From the NCBI GenBank assembly GCA_944364705.1, contig CALVWH010000040.1, forward strand, positions 1-5,516: 5,516 nt of DNA, given 5' to 3'. This document shows positions 1-4,105 of this stretch, one piece after another. Every line of letters begins with the position of its first letter. Position 1 is the stretch's first letter. The DNA comes from an uncultured Bacilli bacterium. Its GTDB lineage: Bacteria > Bacillota_I > Bacilli_A > RF39 > UBA660. The notes under the pieces are model-generated. The model was given only the letters and a program-made list of their open reading frames with translations, did not search any database and was not told the origin of the DNA. A program made the translations under genes and the position numbers.

Positions 1-66
1 CTCTAAATGATATTTGTGACCATTATGAAAGGGATTATATTCCGCGATAATTCCGACACTTCTCAT
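1..66 (-). CDS. tmcAL: tRNA(Met) cytidine acetate ligase TmcAL (YlbM), N-terminal 22 codons, cut by left edge
   Basis: Only the first 22 residues are inside the window, read on the minus strand from the ATG at 66 down to base 1. They spell MRSVGIIAEYN followed by PFHNGHKYHLE, which is the signature start of the YlbM/TmcAL family (DUF795, nucleotidyltransferase-like). The HNGH motif at residues 14-17 is the (H/T)xGH nucleotide-binding motif of that superfamily. Known family role: using ATP and acetate, the enzyme makes N4-acetylcytidine at the wobble base of elongator tRNA-Met in the cytoplasm. Start choice: an in-frame ATG also occurs at 72, but the GGTGAT ribosome binding sequence (76-71) abuts or overlaps it, whereas it sits 4-6 bases before the ATG at 66. 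In Bacillus this gene lies just before ylbN-rpmF in the same direction. Here it points away from them. Identification is firm despite the short length; everything past residue 22 is unseen. Confidence 0.92.
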   Translation of the reverse strand, partial: MRSVGIIAEYNPFHNGHKYHLE

Positions 67-70
67 GAAC

Positions 71-76
71 ATCACC
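71..76 (-). promoter_or_regulatory. ribosome binding site of tmcAL
   Basis: The minus strand reads TTGGTGATG-TTC-ATG. The GGTGAT core lies four bases before the start at 66, which favours that start over the ATG at 72. The same TTGGTGATG-NNN-ATG arrangement precedes yceD in this window (2282-2296), suggesting that a GGTGAT-type site is a normal variant in this genome. Confidence 0.55.
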
Positions 77-82
77 AATGTT

Positions 83-111
83 ATCATATCATAGGAAAAA
101 AAGATAGACAA
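83..111 (-). promoter_or_regulatory. candidate sigma-A promoter for tmcAL
   Basis: On the minus strand TTGTCT (111-106) is followed by 17 bases and TATGAT (88-83). Both hexamers are recognisable and the spacing is ideal. The predicted transcript start near 76 would leave only about ten bases before the ATG at 66, very short for a leader that also holds the ribosome binding site. A second TATGAT at 93-88, overlapping the first, would give a longer leader but has a poorer -35. The promoter lies divergent to, and upstream of, the one at 145-173. Confidence 0.45.
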
Positions 112-144
112 TATGTAAAACAAATGCAAACAAGAAAAAAAAGC

Positions 145-173
145 TTGCAAAAAAAGAGAAATTTTTTTATAAT
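145..173 (+). promoter_or_regulatory. sigma-A-type promoter for the pseudopilin gene
   Basis: TTGCAA (145-150), a 17-base spacer and a perfect TATAAT (168-173). The spacer is A/T-rich with an A-run and a T-run. The predicted start of transcription is around 180, giving a leader of roughly 38 bases that contains a strong AAGAAGGAGG ribosome binding site. It serves the gene starting at 218 and is back to back with the tmcAL promoter. Confidence 0.75.
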
Positions 174-195
174 GGAAAGGCACCATAAAAAATAC

Positions 196-228
196 AAGAA
201 GGAGGTTTTTTTTTTCCATGAAAAAAAA
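196..228 (+). promoter_or_regulatory. ribosome binding site plus T10/A8 tracts framing the pseudopilin start codon
   Basis: A near-perfect Shine-Dalgarno AAGAAGGAGG (196-205) is separated from the ATG at 218 by ten T residues (206-215) and CC, a spacing of 12 bases, which is longer than usual. Directly after the ATG come eight A residues (221-228). The T-run and A-run can pair as an 8-bp A-U hairpin (208-215 with 221-228) with CCATG as the loop, so the start codon would sit in the loop. Both homopolymers are also slippage-prone. The ribosome binding site itself is clear; a regulatory role for the tracts is inference. Confidence 0.6.
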
Positions 229-2242
229 TACAAATATTAATAGGAAAGATAAGAACAATTCTTATCAAAAAGGTTTTACGTTAATCGAACTTTTAGCGGT
301 CATTGTGATTCTCGCAATCATCGCATTAATCAGTACACCAGTTATTTTAGGAGTTATCGATAAAGCAAGAAGAAAATCATTTGAAGATTCTGCTTATGGA
401 ATTTTTGATGCAGGGAGACAATATTACATTGAACAAATGACTCAGATAGAAGGCGTAGGTGATAATACCATTGTATTTCCGGAAGCAGAAGAATTAAAGT
501 TTAGTGGATCTAGACCAGATGGTGGTTTTTTGAAAGTCAATTCCGATGGTTATATGTACTTATACATGTATAATGGAGAGTATTGTGCCAAAGGAGAAAG
601 TACATCGAATGTAGAAGTATATCGAAAAGAAAGTGCCGACTGCGAAATAAAATTAGTTGCCGATGAACTTTTAAAAGATGAAAAACACATTAAGAAAAAT
701 GTAAAAGTGAATGGAAAAACTGTGGATAAAGTGATTGGAACTAAAGCCGAAAAAAATCATATGAAAAATTATGTATGGTATGCAGGTCAATTATGGCAAG
801 TTTTAGAAATTGATCAACAAACCAAACAAATGAAAATGGTAACTGCTCAAAGTATAACATCGATTCCGTATGGAAGTTCTAGTGATTGGAATATCAGTTG
901 GGCGAAAAAATGGTTAAACGAAGTTTTTTTCTCTAGTCTTGATGGTGAGGCTTTAGAAAATGGAATGTTTTGTCATGATACGGTCGAGGTAAGTGGAAAT
1001 GTAATTACGTCTGATGCATCTTCCGCAAATGGTGGACATCAAATTTTAGAAGTAAATGGACATACTCCAATTGATCAATGTCAAAACATAACCGAAGAAA
1101 AGGTAGGACTCATTACCTTTGAAGATTATGCTTATACTCTTTATGGGGATAAAGCAGAATATCAAGGAGGAAGTTTTTTAAACGAAGGAGAATTTACTTG
1201 GACGTTAACGCCATATCGAAACGGTGGTAGAATGGATCAAATGTGGATTGAATGGTATAGCAATGGATATTTGACCGTTAAAAATAACACGAGCGATTGG
1301 GGAAAAACCAATACGTATGGACACGGAATAAGACCAGTCGTATATATTTCTAGCGATCTTATTGCGAAAAGTGGAAATGGAACAAAGAAAGATCCTTATG
1401 TTTTAATGGAAGAACGATTTGCTTCTAGTGGAAGTAACATTGGAAGTGTTAAAGTAGGAGATTATGTATATTTAGAAGAAAGTAATAATCCCAATACTTT
1501 TACTAGTGAAACGGTTGCGAGTGGCATAAGTTATTCTTCATCCAAAGATAACGTAAGATATCGTGTGGTTAAGAAAAATGTAGATGGTAGTGTTAAAGTA
1601 GAAAGAGCAGATGTTTTACGAAACTTACCAAACTCTGTCACAATCGGTTCTAAGATGTATGTGCCATTTTATTATAATTCTAGGGATTGCTACTACAAGG
1701 ATTCGAATAATCAATGGATTACCGAAGGATGTGAAAATCATAATATTTTTCATACCCAAGGTAGTGGCGATTATGAATATCAAAAAAGTATGAATTTAGG
1801 ATATTTTTTGAATAATGAACAAAATGGTTTTTATACATGGTATTCTGAGGATACAAAAGATATGCTTGAGAAAACAACATGGAATTTAGTAACTGGAGGA
1901 TATGGAAAAGATTATAGTAATTTAGATACTAATCCAGGTGGAAGTTATCCAAATAGTACCAACGACAAAACCGTAGAAGCTTATGTTGGCTTACCTTTCT
2001 GGGGAGAAATGTATAGTGGAAACGATTTAAATACGAATTATTGGTTGATGAATCGTTGGCAAGATTCTTCTACTAGGGTATCTTATATTTTATCGGATGG
2101 GTATGCAAGTGGATATCATGTAAGTGATCCTTGGATGGCTGTTCGACCAGTGGTAACCTTAAAATCAACGGTTCTTGTTTCCGAAGGAAAAGGAACGATG
2201 AAAGAACCTTATCAATTAAAAAAAGGAATTCAAGGTGCGTAA
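218..2242 (+). CDS. large type IV pilin-like (pseudopilin) surface protein with two DUF6273-like domains
   Basis: The 674-residue product begins with a class III (prepilin) signal: a basic, Asn-rich leader, then G19 followed by FTLIELL, with cleavage expected between G19 and F20 and the conserved Glu at mature position 5 (E24). A hydrophobic helix spans about 20-47. A variable region follows (about 55-150), then two tandem C-terminal units at about 184-397 and 409-667. Each ends in the same motif: RPVV (372 and 643), then a G-x-GT-x-K-(D/E)-PY-x-L block. Six cysteines (123, 142, 252, 288, 491, 505) form three local pairs that could make disulfides outside the cell. Ordinary pseudopilins are about 100-200 residues, so this is a display-type protein anchored by a pilin stalk or simply by its membrane helix. 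No pilus ATPase, platform protein or prepilin peptidase is in the window. It has its own promoter, and no convincing terminator separates it from yceD. The ligand or function is unknown. The DUF6273 label rests on motif memory and is less certain than the prepilin call. Confidence 0.88.
   Translation: MKKNTNINRKDKNNSYQKGFTLIELLAVIVILAIIALISTPVILGVIDKARRKSFEDSAYGIFDAGRQYYIEQMTQIEGVGDNTIVFPEAEELKFSGSRPDGGFLKVNSDGYMYLYMYNGEYCAKGESTSNVEVYRKESADCEIKLVADELLKDEKHIKKNVKVNGKTVDKVIGTKAEKNHMKNYVWYAGQLWQVLEIDQQTKQMKMVTAQSITSIPYGSSSDWNISWAKKWLNEVFFSSLDGEALENGMFCHDTVEVSGNVITSDASSANGGHQILEVNGHTPIDQCQNITEEKVGLITFEDYAYTLYGDKAEYQGGSFLNEGEFTWTLTPYRNGGRMDQMWIEWYSNGYLTVKNNTSDWGKTNTYGHGIRPVVYISSDLIAKSGNGTKKDPYVLMEERFASSGSNIGSVKVGDYVYLEESNNPNTFTSETVASGISYSSSKDNVRYRVVKKNVDGSVKVERADVLRNLPNSVTIGSKMYVPFYYNSRDCYYKDSNNQWITEGCENHNIFHTQGSGDYEYQKSMNLGYFLNNEQNGFYTWYSEDTKDMLEKTTWNLVTGGYGKDYSNLDTNPGGSYPNSTNDKTVEAYVGLPFWGEMYSGNDLNTNYWLMNRWQDSSTRVSYILSDGYASGYHVSDPWMAVRPVVTLKSTVLVSEGKGTMKEPYQLKKGIQGA
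767..1408 (+). repeat. DUF6273-like domain, copy 1 (residues about 184-397)
   Basis: Protein-level repeat inside the pseudopilin. It opens with a YVWYAGQLWQVLEID strand pair, then W-x9-LN (W224 to L233-N234), a VGLITFEDYAY segment (296-306), WTL (328-330), and closes with RPVVYISSDL (372-381) and GNGTKKDPYVL (386-396). Compared with copy 2 the motif order is the same but the sequence is strongly diverged, so the duplication is old or the two units were recruited separately. Confidence 0.65.
1442..2218 (+). repeat. DUF6273-like domain, copy 2 (residues about 409-667)
   Basis: Second unit of the tandem pair. VGDYVYLE (413-420) and VRYRVVKKN (446-454) correspond to the opening strands of copy 1; YFLNN (529-533) to its LN motif; VGLPFWGEMY (590-599) to VGLITFEDYAY; YWLMNR (608-613) to WTLTPYR; and RPVVTLKSTVL (643-653) with GKGTMKEPYQL (657-667) to the closing block. 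It is about 45 residues longer than copy 1, with an insertion rich in Asn, Gly and Tyr around 555-585. Confidence 0.65.
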
Positions 2243-2245
2243 ATT

Positions 2246-2274
2246 TTGACAATTTAAAAAAAATTTAGTATAAT
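2246..2274 (+). promoter_or_regulatory. perfect-consensus promoter of the yceD-rpmF operon
   Basis: TTGACA (2246-2251), exactly 17 bases, TATAAT (2269-2274). Both hexamers match the sigma-A consensus fully, as expected for a highly expressed ribosomal protein operon. The -35 begins four bases after the stop codon of the pseudopilin gene. Transcription should begin near 2281, leaving a leader of only about 13 bases before the ATG at 2294. Confidence 0.88.
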
Positions 2275-2293
2275 TTTTACGTTGGTGATGCAA

Positions 2294-2773
2294 ATGAAAA
2301 TCGATCTTTTACAATTATTAACAAGTCACACCGATACGATATCTTTTGAAGATAATCTTTCGGTTGAGGATGCCCTTTTAAAAAAAGCAGGGATTTTAGA
2401 ACTAAAAAATATTCATGTAAAAGGATGGATCAAAAAAGATGCTAGTGAACAATGTAGTTTATCTATGACTTTAGATGGAACCATGATTCTTCCATGTTCT
2501 GTTTCTTTAAAGCCGGTTTCCTATCCTTTTCATATTGAAATTGAAGATGATTTGTTGACTTTGCTACAAGAAACATCAAAAAATATAGAAAAACTAGAAA
2601 ATACTATTGATATTTTTCCAATTATATGGGAAAATATACTAATGGAAATTCCCATAAAAGTAAAGAGCGATGATCTATCAGATGTTCAAACAGAAGGAGA
2701 AGGATGGCATTTACTTATGGAGGATGAAGAGCCGCAAACAAAAAATTTGCCTTTTCAAGATTTATTAAAATGA
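2294..2773 (+). CDS. yceD: YceD/YlbN family protein (DUF177), ribosome-associated operon partner of L32
   Basis: A 159-residue acidic protein starting MKIDLLQLL. The family hallmark is the central segment LDGTMILPCSVSLKPVSYPF with a single Cys, followed by an acidic strand (IEIEDD). Also typical are the later IDIFPIIWENILMEIPIKV segment (idl-x-E-x-l-x-l-x-P pattern) and a tail that ends LPFQDLLK, where relatives have a conserved 'PRLAPLKKLL'-like end. YceD proteins are encoded next to rpmF in most bacteria. Work on relatives links them to 23S rRNA and large-subunit biogenesis; the exact biochemistry is not settled. Start choice: TTG (2282), GTG (2285) and ATG (2288) are in frame upstream, but they lie at or within the predicted transcript start and ribosome binding site. 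The ATG at 2294 has GGTGAT four to six bases before it. The TGA stop lies 14 bases before the rpmF ATG, so the two genes are translationally close and surely co-transcribed. Confidence 0.88.
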   Translation: MKIDLLQLLTSHTDTISFEDNLSVEDALLKKAGILELKNIHVKGWIKKDASEQCSLSMTLDGTMILPCSVSLKPVSYPFHIEIEDDLLTLLQETSKNIEKLENTIDIFPIIWENILMEIPIKVKSDDLSDVQTEGEGWHLLMEDEEPQTKNLPFQDLLK

Positions 2774-2775
2774 AA

Positions 2776-2782
2776 AGAGGTG
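2776..2782 (+). promoter_or_regulatory. ribosome binding site that fixes the rpmF start
   Basis: AGAGGTG lies five bases before the ATG at 2788. An earlier in-frame ATG at 2770 overlaps the yceD stop (ATGA) but has no comparable purine tract before it, so 2788 is preferred. This start gives a protein that begins exactly at the MELNLQLF leader. Confidence 0.7.
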
Positions 2783-2787
2783 TAACG

Positions 2788-2811
2788 ATGGAATTAAATT
2801 TACAATTATTT
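2788..2811 (+). other. predicted cleavable leader MELNLQLF of L32
   Basis: Eight codons encode an M-x-L-N-L-Q-L/F-F sequence followed by Ala at residue 9. In Staphylococcus aureus and many Firmicutes, L27 begins MLKLNLQFF followed by ASKKG and is cut between Phe and Ala by the cysteine protease Prp (YsxB). Certain staphylococcal phage capsid and scaffold proteins carry the same motif. The match here is LNLQ, a hydrophobic residue, Phe, then Ala. That Prp cuts this protein is inference. Confidence 0.75.
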
Positions 2812-2994
2812 GCAGTACCTTTTCGTAAAGTAAGTAAAACAAGAGGTAGAAAAAGAAGAACACATTATAAAATTAGTGAAAATGCTACTGTAAAATGTCC
2901 AAAATGTGGAGAAGAAGTAAGACCACATCGTGTATGTAAATCTTGTGGAACTTACAAAGGAAAAGAAGTAATTAAAAAAGAAGTTTCTGAATAA
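2788..2994 (+). CDS. rpmF: 50S ribosomal protein L32 with Prp-type cleavable N-terminal leader
   Basis: A 68-residue basic protein. From A9 on it is a standard Firmicutes L32: AVPFRKVSKTRGRKRRTHYK, then a zinc ribbon with C37-P-K-C40 and C50-K-S-C53, and a short lysine-rich tail. L32 binds in the large ribosomal subunit. The oddity is the first eight residues, MELNLQLF, which ordinary L32 lacks (it normally starts Met-Ala-Val-Pro). They match the leader of Firmicutes L27 that the protease Prp removes between Phe and Ala. Codons between the ATG and A9 are GAA TTA AAT TTA CAA TTA TTT, with no alternative start, so the leader is necessarily translated. Cleavage before A9 would leave the same mature N-terminus as ordinary L32 after methionine removal. 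The gene is second in the yceD operon and followed by a weak terminator. Confidence 0.96.
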   Translation: MELNLQLFAVPFRKVSKTRGRKRRTHYKISENATVKCPKCGEEVRPHRVCKSCGTYKGKEVIKKEVSE

Positions 2995-3018
2995 AAAGAA
3001 ATCTTTCTTTTTTTTTTT
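2993..3018 (+). terminator. weak A/U hairpin terminator after rpmF
   Basis: AAAAAGAA (2993-3000) pairs with TTCTTTTT (3005-3012) around the loop ATCT, and the T-run continues to 3018. The stem contains only one G-C pair, so the hairpin is weak, but the position directly at the rpmF stop and the T-run of eleven fit a rho-independent terminator. Some read-through into the next gene is plausible. Confidence 0.5.
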
Positions 3019-3023
3019 GCTTA

Positions 3024-3039
3024 TGTTATACTATATAAT
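3024..3039 (+). promoter_or_regulatory. candidate extended -10 promoter for the LamG gene
   Basis: TGTTATACT (3024-3032) fits an extended -10 (TGnTATAAT) and a TATAAT follows at 3034-3039. No good -35 exists, because the upstream bases are the T-run of the preceding terminator. The predicted transcript start would fall at or just before the GAAGGTGAGA ribosome binding site (3041-3050). Expression is expected to be weaker than for the neighbouring consensus promoters. Confidence 0.5.
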
Positions 3040-3052
3040 AGAAGGTGAGACA

Positions 3053-4018
3053 ATGAAAAAGTTCAATAATCATGGATTTGCCATTTCTGGTGTTGTTTAT
3101 TCTATTTTAGTTTTATTTGTCTTTTTTCTAGCGGCCATTTTAACTGTTTTAGCTAGTAGAAAAACCGTTTTAGATAAAGGAAAAAAAGAAGCTTTAGAAA
3201 AAATTAATGGTCAAAATGAAACCATTACTTATACCGAGAATGATTATGTACGAAATGGTCTTATTGTTCATTATGATGGAATTAATAACTCTGGAGTTGG
3301 TCATCAAACAGGAATTAGTCATTGGAAAAATTTAGTTTCCAATGATTATAATGGAATTGTTCAAGGTGGAGCAGCAAATTGGTCCGATAAAGGATTTGTT
3401 TTTGATGGGATGGGAAAAAATTATATTAAGATCGGAAATGACGAAAAGATGTACCTTTTCCAAAATGGATCACAAAATGGACTTACCATTGAAGTTGTTT
3501 TTAAATATGCCGATAATAAAAAATATCAAACGATCCTAGGAAACTTGGAAGCCGGAGGATATGCGATCGAAAATAATTTTGATAACAATACAAATCCAAA
3601 TTCTGGACGAAATACTTTTTCATTTTATCCAGCGAATGCAAGTGATTATACCTATTTAAGAAGTGCTAACGATAATAACGTAACTATGAAAGTAGTGGAA
3701 AATGGAACAGAAAAAACCGTTGACCAAATTTATAGTATTAGTGCTTCCGTTTCCCCAACAGGAGCTTCGATGTACGAAAATGGAGAACAATTTTTAATTT
3801 CCGGAAATGTTCCAGGATTAAAAGATCCTCTTTCTAATACGATCTTTGTTATTGGAGCAAATCCATCGGGAACGATTGTAAATAGTGGATATTTTCATGG
3901 AACCGTATATTCCGTTCGAATTTATAATCGCGCTTTAACCGCAGCCGAAACTTATAAAAATTATGCGATTGATCGGAATCGTTTTGGAATTTATGATGCT
4001 CATAGTGGCTTAGAATAA
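3053..4018 (+). CDS. membrane-anchored LamG/concanavalin A-like surface protein with atypical prepilin-like N-terminus
   Basis: A 321-residue product. The N-terminus MKKFNNHG is followed by FAISGVVYSILV and a hydrophobic helix to about residue 34. The pattern of a short basic leader, Gly (8), Phe (9) and a long hydrophobic stretch looks like a prepilin or pseudopilin signal, but mature position 5 is Gly (13), not Glu. A charged linker (about 36-55) leads to a LamG-type jelly-roll at about 68-305. It opens LIVHYDG, has WKNLVSNDYNG (91-101) and FVFDG (115-119), and ends with FHGTVYSVRIYNRALTAAE (281-299), which is the classic closing strand of LamG_3-like domains. These domains usually bind glycans or proteins outside the cell; no ligand can be named. 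There are no cysteines. Start choice: the frame is open back to a TTG at 3017, but the ATG at 3053 has GAAGGTGAGA close upstream and starts the signal correctly. The gene is a single unit between two terminators. Confidence 0.87.
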   Translation: MKKFNNHGFAISGVVYSILVLFVFFLAAILTVLASRKTVLDKGKKEALEKINGQNETITYTENDYVRNGLIVHYDGINNSGVGHQTGISHWKNLVSNDYNGIVQGGAANWSDKGFVFDGMGKNYIKIGNDEKMYLFQNGSQNGLTIEVVFKYADNKKYQTILGNLEAGGYAIENNFDNNTNPNSGRNTFSFYPANASDYTYLRSANDNNVTMKVVENGTEKTVDQIYSISASVSPTGASMYENGEQFLISGNVPGLKDPLSNTIFVIGANPSGTIVNSGYFHGTVYSVRIYNRALTAAETYKNYAIDRNRFGIYDAHSGLE

Positions 4019-4040
4019 AAATCACAATTGTGATTTTTTT
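4017..4040 (+). terminator. rho-independent terminator after the LamG gene
   Basis: Perfect inverted repeat AAAAATCAC (4017-4025) / GTGATTTTT (4030-4038) with loop AATT, ending in a run of seven T residues (4034-4040). It overlaps the stop codon by two bases. The A-run on the left makes it potentially bidirectional, but no gene approaches from the right. It separates the surface gene from topA. Confidence 0.85.
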
Positions 4041-4048
4041 AATTCTTC

Positions 4049-4077
4049 TTGACAGAAAAGTTTCTCTAGTGTATAAA
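4049..4077 (+). promoter_or_regulatory. sigma-A promoter of topA
   Basis: TTGACA (4049-4054), 17-base spacer, TATAAA (4072-4077). The -35 is perfect and the -10 has five of six matches. Transcription would start near 4084, about 22 bases before the ATG, leaving room for the AAGGAAGGG ribosome binding site at 4090-4098. In B. subtilis topA transcription responds to supercoiling; nothing in this short leader shows a separate control. Confidence 0.8.
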
Positions 4078-4105
4078 TATATATGACTAAAGGAAGGGAT
4101 TGTGC

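Noticed and set aside
3..50. Possible 3' tail of an upstream plus-strand gene ending in TAA at 48-50
   Set aside because: The opposite strand over the same bases encodes the unmistakable TmcAL N-terminus with HNGH, so the short plus-strand frame is its shadow.
7..240. 77-codon open frame on the plus strand
   Set aside because: It overlaps the antisense tmcAL start, both divergent promoters and the ribosome binding site, its composition (Lys, His and Phe runs) follows the homopolymers, and it has no ribosome binding site of its own.
1611..1793. Plus-strand frame inside the pseudopilin gene, and a similar one at 3342-3539 inside the LamG gene
   Set aside because: Both are out-of-frame shadows of genes whose proteins show clear domain motifs across the same bases.
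2771..2785. TGA read as tryptophan, extending yceD (Mollicutes code)
   Set aside because: Read-through would add only three sense codons before TAA; tryptophans in the surface genes are TGG, and no in-frame TGA is found inside any conserved gene here.
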